A DNA stretch of 16,598 nt. Source: Prevotellaceae bacterium UBA4372. GTDB lineage: Bacteria; Bacteroidota; Bacteroidia; Bacteroidales; Bacteroidaceae. Where the stretch lies: the NCBI GenBank assembly GCA_002391275.1, contig DGSC01000036.1:1-16598 (forward strand), written 5' to 3'. Each line of letters begins with the position of its first letter. Position 1 is the stretch's first letter. Shown here one piece after another: positions 1-6,928 of the stretch. The notes beneath the pieces are model-generated. The model was not told the origin of the DNA. It worked only from the letters and a program-made list of their open reading frames with translations, and did no database searches. The position numbers and the translations under genes were made by a program.

Positions 1-956
1 GAGAGCCAGTCGCGGAAGCGGTCGGGATGAGCCTTATAGATGCTGGTGCAGGCGGCATAGATCTGGAAGCAATCGTTGATCTCGGAATCTGGTGTATGGG
101 GATCAAAGACGATGCGCACGGCCAGGATGTCATATATTTCCTCAAACTTGACATGCTTGTTCTGCATCTTCGACCAGATGCTGTAGGGGCGTTTGATACG
201 TGCCTTGATGTCGTAATGAAGTCCCAGCTTGTCGAGCTTCTCTCGAATGGGCAAGATAAACGTGCGAAAAGCCTCATCGAGGTGCGGACGGATTTGGTCA
301 AGTTGCCTGCAAATCTGTTCGTAGGCTTCCGGATGTTCGTAACGGAAGCTGAAATCTTCGAGTTCCTCTTTGATGAGGTTCAAGCCGAGCCGATGAGCCA
401 ACGGCGCATAGATATATAAGGTCTCGCCGGCAATCTTATATTGTTTGTGGGGAGGTTGCGAGCCAAGGGTGCGCATGTTGTGCAGACGATCGGATATCTT
501 GATGAGGATGACTCGGATGTCATCGCTCATTGTCAGCAACAGTTTCTTGAACGACTCGGCCTGAGCCGAAGCCTTGTCACCGAAGATACCTCCTGAGATT
601 TTCGTCAGTCCGTCCACAATCTGTGCTATCTTTTCCCCAAAGATATTCGTCAGGTCCTCCACGGTGTAGTCGGTATCCTCGACCACATCATGTAAAAGTG
701 CCGCACAAATACTGGTGGAGCCCAAGCCTATCTCGCCACACACTATTTGTGCCACCGCCAAAGGGTGCATAATATATGGTTCGCCCGAAAGTCTTCGCAC
801 GCCTTTATGCGCCTGCTTGGCAAAGTTGAACGCGCGAGAGATAAGATCTACCTTCTTGCGGTGTGGAGATGCTAAATATGTTTCGATGAGGTGGTTGTAA
901 GCTTTGCTTATCATTTCCTCATCCTGTTGTGCTTGGCGGATAGCATCGTCGTCCAT
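1..956 (-). CDS. rel: Bifunctional (p)ppGpp synthetase/hydrolase (RelA/SpoT homolog), N-terminal part
   Basis: Makes and degrades the alarmone (p)ppGpp, which controls the stringent response. The gene starts at 956 and leaves the window after 318 codons, so the C-terminal half (probably TGS and ACT regulatory domains) is not visible. The HD hydrolase domain spans roughly residues 40-200 and all key residues are present: R55, H64, H89-D90, E93-D94, D156 and N160. This argues for an active hydrolase, unlike E. coli RelA. The synthetase domain begins near residue 246, with the G-loop region around KRPYSIWSKM (255-264) and IYDILAVRI (274-282). The last visible residues include RFRD (313-316), matching the RxKD form typical of bifunctional Rel/SpoT rather than the ExDD of RelA. 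It lies 27 bp after the mltD stop on the same strand, as last visible gene of the parA operon. Family and partial state are certain; activity is inferred from residues. Confidence 0.95.
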   Translation of the reverse strand, partial: MDDDAIRQAQQDEEMISKAYNHLIETYLASPHRKKVDLISRAFNFAKQAHKGVRRLSGEPYIMHPLAVAQIVCGEIGLGSTSICAALLHDVVEDTDYTVEDLTNIFGEKIAQIVDGLTKISGGIFGDKASAQAESFKKLLLTMSDDIRVILIKISDRLHNMRTLGSQPPHKQYKIAGETLYIYAPLAHRLGLNLIKEELEDFSFRYEHPEAYEQICRQLDQIRPHLDEAFRTFILPIREKLDKLGLHYDIKARIKRPYSIWSKMQNKHVKFEEIYDILAVRIVFDPHTPDSEINDCFQIYAACTSIYKAHPDRFRDWL

Positions 957-983
957 AATTACTCTATAATATAATAGTATTTG

Positions 984-2339
984 TTATTTTACACGAATCT
1001 TCTGACCTGGTTTGATGTTGCTGCCTCGAATGCCGTTGAGCCTACGCAATTTTGCCACCGTAGTACCATTACGACGTGCAATAGCACCAAGCGTGTCGCC
1101 ACGGCGAACGACAGCTGAACGCCCACCGCGTCCTGCCTTGCGGCCTCGACCACGGCCGCGTTTTGAACTTATTTTGGTGGAAGCTGGTGCTATGGTTGAC
1201 TGCGCCACTTCTATCTCTTTGCGGTTCGTCATCAATTCCGTTGCCCGATAAGCATAGATAGAGTCGCCTGCTTCAATGAATGCTGTCATTGAAGCATTGG
1301 GCAATCTGAGCGCGCAAGCATGGCTGTCGCCAGGGATAAGCGAGGTCCTATATTGGGGATTAAGCGCCCGCAGAGCCTCGGCCGAGATGTTACACAAAGC
1401 TATAACCTGGTCGGCATGCAGGTTGCGGTTAACCATCACCGTGTCCGTTGCAGCAGGCAGCTGTGCAGAAGCCGGACAGATGTTATGGTCGCAATAGTAA
1501 GTCATGATGTAGTTTGCGGCAATAAAAGCGGGCACATAGCCACGTGTCTCCTTAGGAAGATAAGGATAAATTTGCCAATAGTCCTTCGACCCTCCGGCTC
1601 GGCTTATAGCCTTACGCACATTGCCAGGTCCGCAATTGTAAGAAGCAATAGCGAGTGTCCAGTCGCCGAAGATGTCGTAAAGGTCCTTGAGATAGTGGGC
1701 TGCGGCATAGCTCGACTTGATAGGATCGCGTCGCTCATCGATGAGGCTGGTCACCTCAAGCCCGTATTGCTTGCCGGTAGTAATCATGAACTGCCAGAGT
1801 CCTACTGCACCGGCATGACTGACGGCTTGAGGGTTCAAGGCGCTTTCAATCACGGGCAGATATTTCAGCTCAAGAGGCAGTTGATAGGCTTCGAGAGCTT
1901 CCTCGAAGATTGGCATGTAGAAGTTGGAAGCACCGAGAATGATGCTCACCGAACGACGCAGACGTCCTGTGTATTGATCGATGAAATGGCGAACGACATC
2001 GTTGTAGGGCATCTCTATGACGTTAGGCAGACGTTGGAGGCGATGGATATAGGTTTCGCGATCGAACTCCGGGTTCACGCCCGTATCAATGCAATCACCC
2101 TCGGGTATGAGATAGTTCTTGTTGTTCCATTCATTCAGGAGGCTGTCCATTTCTTCTTCCATTCCTGCAGGCAAATCGATGTCGTCGGTTACTTCATCCT
2201 CTTCTTCCTCCTCCTCGTCGTCGTCATCGATGTCAAGAGCCTCCTCTGTTTCGTCGTCCACCTCAACCTGGGCAAAGGTATAGACAGGCGAACAAGCAAG
2301 CATACACGTGGTAAATAGTATTGAAAATTCTTTCTTCAT
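984..2339 (-). CDS. mltD: MltD-like membrane-bound lytic murein transglycosylase with C-terminal LysM
   Basis: Cleaves the glycan strand of peptidoglycan between MurNAc and GlcNAc, forming 1,6-anhydro ends, in the periplasm or at the outer membrane. 451 aa. A signal peptide covers residues 1-23 with likely cleavage after TFA; C16 is preceded by MLA, a poor lipobox. An acidic stretch follows (about 26-57, mostly D and E). The SLT domain occupies about 145-285, with catalytic Glu in PVIESALNP (E165), the GLWQFM motif (180-185) and AIASYNCGPGNV (230-241). Residues 301-347 look like a degenerate LysM; a clear LysM is at 409-449. Between them lies a basic Arg/Gly-rich linker (393-407). The start is the ATG 35 bp past the DUF5683 stop. 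It is part of the parA-to-rel unit. Family confidence is high; naming it MltD rather than another family 1 transglycosylase rests on the SLT plus LysM layout. Confidence 0.93.
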   Translation of the reverse strand: MKKEFSILFTTCMLACSPVYTFAQVEVDDETEEALDIDDDDEEEEEEDEVTDDIDLPAGMEEEMDSLLNEWNNKNYLIPEGDCIDTGVNPEFDRETYIHRLQRLPNVIEMPYNDVVRHFIDQYTGRLRRSVSIILGASNFYMPIFEEALEAYQLPLELKYLPVIESALNPQAVSHAGAVGLWQFMITTGKQYGLEVTSLIDERRDPIKSSYAAAHYLKDLYDIFGDWTLAIASYNCGPGNVRKAISRAGGSKDYWQIYPYLPKETRGYVPAFIAANYIMTYYCDHNICPASAQLPAATDTVMVNRNLHADQVIALCNISAEALRALNPQYRTSLIPGDSHACALRLPNASMTAFIEAGDSIYAYRATELMTNRKEIEVAQSTIAPASTKISSKRGRGRGRKAGRGGRSAVVRRGDTLGAIARRNGTTVAKLRRLNGIRGSNIKPGQKIRVK

Positions 2340-2374
2340 TGGTTCAATTCGTTAAGCGGCCTCACGGCCTGTGA

Positions 2375-3142
2375 TTAGAAATTAACGGCGAGCGAGACCC
2401 CAACGTTTTGGCCTCCTCCTCGCAAGAATCCCTTCCCGCCGTGCTGAGCCCGCGGGTCGGTGTTGATGATTGCAGGCTGCATGTGAAACGACAAGTCCTC
2501 CGAAATATCGAAGCTTGAGAGTTCTGCATCGACGTATGCATCAATGACGGAAAGTGCATACACAGCCACGAAAGCCAAGATGCTCATGTCGCGATACCTG
2601 CGATAATAGTTTTTTCTGTTCTTGAAGATTTCCTTAAACTGTTCTTCGCGTCCACTCATATTGAAGTTGATGGGCAGCATCTTCTCGTAGGACTTGGTGT
2701 CGGGATCATCGTCCATGATATCAAGGTAGGCCTGCGAGTAGTCGCTCAGCATCTGATTGTTCCACGACAGGGCGTAGGTGCAGCCAAGGAAGCCTCCATA
2801 AATGATTGGCAGTTTCCAGTACTTATGGTTGTAGATTTGTCCGCCACCAGGCAGGATGAGACTTAACCAAAGCGCTCGTGAGGGATCGGGTCGGAAAGGT
2901 GGAGCCACAATCTCCGCCACTCGTGTGGCAAGGCTGTCTACGTTCACCGCCTTGACGGGCTCCTCACTCAGGCTTACCTCACGCCCCAGCAATACGCTGT
3001 CAGGTGTCAGTGCGAACTCGTCGGCAACCTCCAGCGTGTCGGCAACATAGCCCTCCTCCTCTCCGGCTTGTGCCGCCAGGCACTGCAGGAAAGGAATGGC
3101 TGCAACCATCAAGCTGACGAAGAAACGCAGAGAGGAGGTCAT
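2375..3142 (-). CDS. DUF5683 domain membrane protein
   Basis: Protein of 255 aa with no assigned biochemical function. The reading frame stays open upstream to 3268, but the start chosen here is the ATG at 3142: it lies 2 bp after the parB stop and begins a good signal peptide (residues 1-26, cleavage after LAAQA). The longer form would overlap parB and bury the signal. The conserved core is around residues 89-118, containing RALWLSLILPGGGQIYN followed by KLPIIYGG, the type of Pro/Gly-rich hydrophobic segment that marks DUF5683. A second hydrophobic stretch is at 187-203 (MSILAFVAVYALSVIDA), and the C-terminus has a Gly-rich segment and ends in Phe. In Bacteroidota this family is commonly found between parB and a lytic transglycosylase, as here, suggesting an envelope role, but that is context only. 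Confidence 0.85.
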   Translation of the reverse strand: MTSSLRFFVSLMVAAIPFLQCLAAQAGEEEGYVADTLEVADEFALTPDSVLLGREVSLSEEPVKAVNVDSLATRVAEIVAPPFRPDPSRALWLSLILPGGGQIYNHKYWKLPIIYGGFLGCTYALSWNNQMLSDYSQAYLDIMDDDPDTKSYEKMLPINFNMSGREEQFKEIFKNRKNYYRRYRDMSILAFVAVYALSVIDAYVDAELSSFDISEDLSFHMQPAIINTDPRAQHGGKGFLRGGGQNVGVSLAVNF

Positions 3143-3144
3143 GT

Positions 3145-4038
3145 TCAATGCTTCAGTTTGTCCAACAATGCCACAATGCGCTCCAAATCTTCCTCGCTGG
3201 AGAAGGGTATGGTAATCTTTCCCTTTCCTTTGTCGTTGCAGGCGAATTGCACTTTCGTCTGAAAACATTTCGACAGGTTGTCGCGCAACAGTTCATAGTC
3301 GCGACTGAGGTGTGCCTTCGCCGGACGTATTGTCTGACCTGCGGCACTGACCGTTTCGCCTTCGCTGAGCCGTTTCACCAGCTCTTCCACCTTACGCACA
3401 CTCAGGTGCTCACGTTGTATCTGGGCAAACACCTTCAACTGCAACGAGGGATTATCCAAGGTCAACAGCGCACGGGCATGGCCCATGTCGAGTTGTCGGT
3501 TTTGCAAGGCTACTTGTATCGTAGCAGGTAATTTCAGCAGACGCAGGTAGTTGGTGATGGTGGCACGTTTCTTTCCCACGCGTTCCGAGAGGCGGTCCTG
3601 TGTGAGGCCATACTGTTCGAGCAGATGTTGGTAGGCCAGTGCTATCTCAAGGGCGTTCAAGTCCTGCCGTTGGATATTCTCAATGAGAGCCATCTCCATG
3701 ACGTTTTCGTCATCAGCCGTGCGGATGTAGGCAGGGATGGTAGCGAGCCCGGCCATCTGCGATGCACGCCAACGACGCTCGCCGGCAATGATTTCGTAGG
3801 TCCCCTCCTGCAACTTGCGCAGGGTTATCGGCTGAATGATGCCTATCTCACGGATGCTGTCGGCCAACTCGCTCAAGGCCTCGGCATCGAACTCGCGGCG
3901 GGGTTGGTTGGGATTGGGGTGGATGAGCGAGATGTCGGTCTCGCTTATCGACGAAGAGCCTTCGGTCTGCGGTTCCGACGTCTCTATCAGAGCGTCAAGT
4001 CCGCGGCCAAGTGCCGGATATTTCTTGTGTGCAGCCAT
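3145..4038 (-). CDS. parB: ParB/Spo0J family chromosome partitioning protein
   Basis: Centromere-binding CTPase that loads at parS and spreads as a DNA clamp, working with ParA in origin segregation. 297 aa, the usual size. Visible elements in order: the N-terminal GRGLDALI (11-18), which in this family stimulates the ParA ATPase; NPNQPRREFD (42-51); the CTP-binding C-motif GERRWRA (86-92); ENIQRQDLN (120-128); a helix-turn-helix around LTQDRLSERVGKKRATITNYL (145-165) for parS recognition; and a C-terminal dimerization region (about 247-297). The stop is 2 bp before the start of the DUF5683 gene, implying translational coupling. It is separated from parA by about 120 bp without a clear promoter. 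No parS-like 16-bp palindrome was found in the window by eye. Confidence 0.96.
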   Translation of the reverse strand: MAAHKKYPALGRGLDALIETSEPQTEGSSSISETDISLIHPNPNQPRREFDAEALSELADSIREIGIIQPITLRKLQEGTYEIIAGERRWRASQMAGLATIPAYIRTADDENVMEMALIENIQRQDLNALEIALAYQHLLEQYGLTQDRLSERVGKKRATITNYLRLLKLPATIQVALQNRQLDMGHARALLTLDNPSLQLKVFAQIQREHLSVRKVEELVKRLSEGETVSAAGQTIRPAKAHLSRDYELLRDNLSKCFQTKVQFACNDKGKGKITIPFSSEEDLERIVALLDKLKH

Positions 4039-4159
4039 TTAAGTTTATTCTAAATTCTTTATCTTGGTTCCTTTATTCATGATCCTATTTCGCCGGAATT
4101 GATGTCTTTCATCTCCATCGTGCCGGGCGGCATCGTATGAAAGAACAGGCGGACAGACT

Positions 4160-4936
4160 CTATGAATTGGTCTGATTGTTTTTTTCGATAATTTCCTGCG
4201 CCAACGACAAGTGGTTGCGAGCACCAACGCTGTCGGCATCATACAATATGGCGGGTATGCCGTGCGAAGGAGCCTCTGAGAGCTTCACGTTGCGACTGAT
4301 GACCGTTTTGAACACGAGCTCCTGGAAATGACGACGTACTTCGTCCTTAATCTGATTGGCTAGGCGCAAACGCGAATCAAACATAGTGAGCAGGAAACCC
4401 TCAATCTCGAGTTGCGGGTTGAGCTTCTGCTTGATAATCTTGATGGTGTTCAACAGCTTGGAAATGCCTTCCAGCGCAAAGTATTCACACTGGACAGGTA
4501 TAATCACCGAGTTGGCAGCCGTGAGTGCATTCACAGTGATGAGCCCCAACGAGGGCGAGCAATCAATGAGGATAAAATCATAGTCGGACAGGAGAGGCTT
4601 GAGCAGACGAGCCATGACGCGTTCGCGCTCGGGCATGTTGAGCATCTCTATTTCGGCACCTACCAAGTCAATATGGCTGGGCACGACATCAAGCCCCGGG
4701 ACATCAGTCTCGTAGATAGCCTCACGGATGTCGGCACCGCCGATAAGACAATCATAGATACTCGTCTCCACAGCTTTCACGTCGACGCCAAGTCCGCTCG
4801 AGGCATTGGCCTGAGGATCGGCATCGATAAGCAACACTCGTTTCTCGAGCGTAGCCAGCGAAGCAGCCAAGTTCATGGAAGTCGTAGTCTTGCCTACGCC
4901 TCCTTTCTGATTAGCTAATGCTATTATTTTACTCAT
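4160..4936 (-). CDS. parA: ParA/Soj family partitioning ATPase
   Basis: Deviant-Walker ATPase that dimerizes on ATP, coats the nucleoid and is released by ParB, moving origin regions apart. 258 aa, full length. Motifs: deviant Walker A KGGVGKTTT (11-19) with signature Lys K11 and K16; A' motif VLLIDADPQANAS (34-46) with D40; Walker B FILIDCSP (121-128) with D125; and the C-terminal basic DNA-binding patch SRNVKLSEAPSHG (214-226). First gene of the leftward operon. A TAnnTTTG promoter element (4968-4975, minus) lies 32 bp before the start codon, with a 10-bp tandem repeat in between. The 121 bp between its stop and parB contain only short unconvincing reading frames. Confidence 0.97.
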   Translation of the reverse strand: MSKIIALANQKGGVGKTTTSMNLAASLATLEKRVLLIDADPQANASSGLGVDVKAVETSIYDCLIGGADIREAIYETDVPGLDVVPSHIDLVGAEIEMLNMPERERVMARLLKPLLSDYDFILIDCSPSLGLITVNALTAANSVIIPVQCEYFALEGISKLLNTIKIIKQKLNPQLEIEGFLLTMFDSRLRLANQIKDEVRRHFQELVFKTVISRNVKLSEAPSHGIPAILYDADSVGARNHLSLAQEIIEKNNQTNS

Positions 4937-4937
4937 G

Positions 4938-4957
4938 TGCGTATGTATGCGTATGTA
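4938..4957 (-). repeat. Perfect 10-bp tandem duplication in the parA leader
   Basis: The 10-mer TGCGTATGTA (plus strand) occurs twice head to tail, at 4938-4947 and 4948-4957. It lies between the -7 element of the parA promoter and the parA ATG, so it would be in the 5' untranslated region immediately before the start codon. It could be a protein-binding site, part of a translation enhancer, or a chance duplication. Confidence 0.7.
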
Positions 4958-4967
4958 AATTGGGCTG

Positions 4968-4975
4968 CAAATGTA
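4968..4975 (-). promoter_or_regulatory. Bacteroidota -7 element (TACATTTG) of the parA operon
   Basis: On the minus strand this octamer fits the TAnnTTTG consensus of the Bacteroidota primary sigma factor. It is 32 bp before the parA start, giving a short leader. A TTTG at 4988-4991 (plus-strand caaa) is closer than the usual -33 spacing, so only the -7 element is claimed. Confidence 0.6.
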
Positions 4976-5059
4976 AGCATTTTAGCGCAAACAACGGCGC
5001 CTTTTAAGGCTTTTTATGCTTTATTTGCCCCTTTTCTTGTTTGGCCAAATGTCATTTTG

Positions 5060-5067
5060 TAACTTTG
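5060..5067 (+). promoter_or_regulatory. Bacteroidota -7 element (TAACTTTG) of tadA
   Basis: Exact match to TAnnTTTG, 30 bp before the tadA ATG. The nearest TTTG (5040-5043) is 16 bp upstream, shorter than the usual gap of about 19-20, so the -33 element is uncertain. The element lies inside the open frame that extends upstream of the ATG, which supports the start at 5098. Confidence 0.65.
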
Positions 5068-5097
5068 CGCCATCTAAACAAGCAACTACCACGACTC

Positions 5098-5532
5098 ATG
5101 GAAGAAGACATCAGATGGATGCAGGCTGCCCTGGCCGAAGCACGATTGGCCGCCCTCGACGGTGAGATTCCTGTCGGAGCTGTCATCGTGGCCGGCGGAC
5201 GCATCATAGCACGCACACACAATCTCACCGAACGCCTGTGCGACGTGACGGCTCACGCCGAGATGCAGGCTATCACGGCCGCTTCAATGGCGCTCGGCGG
5301 CAAATACCTCAACAACGCTACCCTCTACGTAACACTCGAACCTTGCGTAATGTGTGCCGGAGCCATAGCCTGGAGTCAGATGGGACGGCTCGTTTATGGT
5401 GCCTCCGATCCTAAGCGAGGTTTTACGAGATACGCCAGCGACATTCTGCACCCACGCACACAAGTGACGACCGGAGTCCTGGCCGAGGAGGCAGCACAAC
5501 TGATGCAGCAATTCTTCCAAGCCAAGAGATAA
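5098..5532 (+). CDS. tadA: tRNA-specific adenosine deaminase TadA
   Basis: Deaminates A34 to inosine in the anticodon wobble position of tRNA-Arg(ACG), using zinc. 144 aa. The frame is open back to a TTG at 5041, but the ATG at 5098 gives the family's normal length and follows a promoter element. Zinc and catalytic residues are intact: H53 and E55 in TAHAEMQAI, and C83/C86 in LEPCVMCAGA. N42 corresponds to the RNA-contacting Asn of E. coli TadA. The KRGFTRYASDILHP region (106-119) is the usual C-terminal signature. It is divergent from parA and monocistronic, followed by about 1 kb without a clear gene. Nucleoside deaminase relatives such as guanine deaminase are less likely given length and motifs. 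Confidence 0.95.
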   Translation: MEEDIRWMQAALAEARLAALDGEIPVGAVIVAGGRIIARTHNLTERLCDVTAHAEMQAITAASMALGGKYLNNATLYVTLEPCVMCAGAIAWSQMGRLVYGASDPKRGFTRYASDILHPRTQVTTGVLAEEAAQLMQQFFQAKR

Positions 5533-5575
5533 CAGCCGCCATGGCCAATCGGCCCACAACAGGCACCGTGGGGGC

Positions 5576-5599
5576 TACCTAAAAACCAGCTTTTAGGTA
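5576..5599 (+). terminator. Hairpin after tadA, possible terminator
   Basis: A 9-bp perfect stem (TACCTAAAA / TTTTAGGTA) with a 6-nt loop begins 44 bp past the tadA stop. It has no T run after the stem, and the stem is A/T-rich, so it is a weak terminator or just an RNA structure. It is the only plausible end signal for tadA. Confidence 0.35.
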
Positions 5600-5804
5600 T
5601 ATAGAAAGGCTTTCGTCTGTCTGCGCCATCTTACAGCTGCAGAACAAATTTTCCTATCCGTTAAACAGGTCCATAATCAACAATTCGGATGAAGTTAACG
5701 GCAATAAATCTTATGAATATCAGCGCCAGCGCATCCGAGCATTAGGCTATTAGCCGCCCGTAAGCTTAACTTCCTTGTTCACGCCTTTTTGCGTTCAACA
5801 AGTT
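5600..5804. other. Gene-free stretch between tadA and the 66-bp repeats
   Basis: No reading frame here has a recognizable product. A 7-bp inverted repeat CCGTTAA (5658-5664) / TTAACGG (5695-5701) encloses a second pair ATCCG (5656-5660) / CGGAT (5685-5689), but the two pairs cannot all form at once. No TAnnTTTG element and no tRNA were seen. Confidence 0.4.
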
Positions 5805-6001
5805 TCTCCCTATTCTTACGGGCTAAATCTTTCGTTGAACCGGAGCGCCGAAACGGAGTTTTGCAATTTTTCTCCCTATGCTTACGGGCTGCATCTTTCG
5901 TTGAACTGGAGCGCTGCAACGGAGTTTTGCAATTTTTCTCCTATGCCTACGGGCTAAATCTTCCGTCGAACCCGAGCGCTGTAACGGAGTTTTGCACCTT
6001 C
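5805..6001. repeat. Three tandem copies of a 66-bp repeat, third one decayed
   Basis: Copy 1 is 5805-5870, copy 2 is 5871-5936 and copy 3 is 5937-6001 (one base shorter). Copies 1 and 2 differ at 6 of 66 positions; copy 3 is more divergent and lacks one C near its start. Shared blocks are TACGGGCT, the TCGTTGAAC region, GAGCGC and ACGGAGTTTTGCA. A very degenerate fourth start may follow (6001-6020, with TTCGGGCG). Because 66 is a multiple of three, two plus-strand frames stay open across the array, giving 22-residue repeats such as FSLCLRAASFVELE, but these look like by-products. There are no unique spacers, so this is not a CRISPR array. Confidence 0.85.
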
Positions 6002-6126
6002 CTTCCTACACATTCGGGCGTCTTCCCACTAAAAGGCATGGAATCATCGCCCGATGTCGAGGTCATGAAGCCAGGTTCCTTAAGCGTTTTAGGTTGGTAA
6101 AAGACCGCGACTCATACAGGTGTGTA

Positions 6127-6196
6127 GATTATTCCATGGCCTTGGAATAATCATTCCATGACCACCGAATGATTATTCCAAGGCCATGGAATAATC
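6127..6196. repeat. Perfect 29-bp inverted repeat with nested 10-bp palindromes
   Basis: Arms at 6127-6155 and 6168-6196 are exact reverse complements, separated by a 12-bp loop (6156-6167). Each arm is itself a hairpin: GATTATTCCA, 6 nt, then TGGAATAATC. The 10-mer therefore occurs four times in alternating orientation. RNA or single-stranded DNA could fold either as one long hairpin or as two short ones. There is no T run after it, so it is a poor rho-independent terminator. It may be an intergenic palindromic element (REP or MITE-like), a protein-binding site or a processing signal. Confidence 0.9.
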
Positions 6197-6495
6197 AAAA
6201 CTATCAGGCGCATGTCCCGTTTTCCTTATATGCAAACGGTAAAAAAGATGTATGAAATGGGCTTGTCAGGTATAGTTTACTGTCCCTGTTCGTAGGTCAA
6301 TTGACCGACAAAGGCAAGCGGTGAGCCTGCAAGGTGTCGTCGACAAGCTTAAACACTGTGTTGCAAAGACTTGGAACGGTCATACGCGTGCTTCGCGGAG
6401 AGCAACAACAAACCAACTTATGCATAGGCCCCTCTTGACCGGCACCCAAACGGAGCAGGGCTGCCAGCCCTCGACCACACGACGGCCACCTACAC
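6197..6495. other. Gene-free stretch with palindromes, between the inverted repeat and the HU terminator
   Basis: Contains a perfect 12-bp palindrome GGTCAATTGACC (6295-6306) and a GC-rich hairpin AGGGCT-GCC-AGCCCT (6457-6471). Open frames on both strands (6297-6515 minus, 6321-6866 plus) run into or over the HU gene region and resemble no known protein. No conserved tmRNA, RNase P RNA or SRP RNA core was recognized. An unannotated small RNA is possible but unsupported. Confidence 0.4.
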
Positions 6496-6536
6496 AAAAA
6501 AAAGAAGGCCTCCACGTCGTCCGACGTCAGAGGCCT
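6496..6536 (-). terminator. Rho-independent terminator of the HU gene
   Basis: Reading leftwards, AGGCCTC pairs with GAGGCCT (6530-6536 with 6506-6512), extended inside by ACGTC/GACGT with one bulged base, and is followed by TTC and a run of eight T (6496-6503). It lies 41 bp past the HU stop codon. A good intrinsic terminator. Confidence 0.88.
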
Positions 6537-6577
6537 GAAATTTCTTGCAAACGATTATTGTATCGAAAAAAAATCTG

Positions 6578-6850
6578 TTACTGGATAGCAGCGTCCAGTT
6601 CAGCTCCAGCCTTGAACTTAGCTTGTTTCTTAGCAGCAATCTTAATAGCAGTCTTTGTGAGAGGATTGATACCGTTACGCTCCTTACGAGCTGCAACAGC
6701 GAATGTACCAAAGCCAACGAGAGCTACCTTGTCACCAGCCTTCAGGGCGTTAGTGATAGCTACGAGGGTTGCATCAAGAGCCTTCTTGGCATCAACCTTA
6801 GTCAGGCCAGCCTTCTCGGCAATAGCGTTTGTAAGTTCTGTCTTGTTCAT
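6578..6850 (-). CDS. hup: HU family histone-like DNA-binding protein
   Basis: Small basic nucleoid protein that bends and compacts DNA. 90 aa, the canonical length. Full HU fold: N-terminal helices (1-38), the signature GFGTFAVAARKERNGINP (46-63) and the beta-arm with the intercalating proline P63, followed by the C-terminal KFKAGAELDAAI. Where many HU proteins have RNPxTG the arm tip reads INPLTK, similar to Bacteroidota HU. It is monocistronic: own promoter (6929-6960) and strong terminator (6496-6536). HU is preferred over IHF because of size and lack of an IHF-specific C-terminus. Confidence 0.95.
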   Translation of the reverse strand: MNKTELTNAIAEKAGLTKVDAKKALDATLVAITNALKAGDKVALVGFGTFAVAARKERNGINPLTKTAIKIAAKKQAKFKAGAELDAAIQ

Positions 6851-6928
6851 AATTAGTTGTTATTAAATAGTTAAAGAAAAGTGTTTTCGTTTATTTTCAA
6901 AGCTGCCTTTTTAGGCCTATTCTTGTGG

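Noticed and set aside
2295..2315. CACGTG core as a parS site near parB
   Set aside because: The flanks of this CACGTG, and of others near 1540 and 7668, do not form the TGTTNCACGTGAAACA-type palindrome.
1320..2318. 332-residue open frame on the plus strand across mltD
   Set aside because: It is antisense to the convincing MltD frame with its SLT and LysM motifs, and its translation resembles nothing known.
2375..3268. Longer start for the DUF5683 protein
   Set aside because: The extra 42 residues overlap parB in another frame and would bury the signal peptide; the ATG at 3142 lies 2 bp after the parB stop.
4937..5097. Replication origin next to parA
   Set aside because: No cluster of DnaA boxes (TTATCCACA-like) and no dnaA or gidA-type neighbour; the region is explained by two divergent promoters.
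5805..6001. CRISPR array
   Set aside because: The repeats are contiguous, with no unique spacers, and no cas genes are present.
5775..6100. Repeat-containing open frames as a small repeat protein
   Set aside because: Openness follows from the 66-bp period. The third copy has a one-base deletion, and there is no promoter or recognizable start context.
6196..6203. Leftward -7 element (TAGTTTTG) that would transcribe the 29-bp inverted repeat
   Set aside because: The octamer fits TAnnTTTG, but the nearest TTTG is about 29 bp away rather than about 20, and there is no gene downstream.
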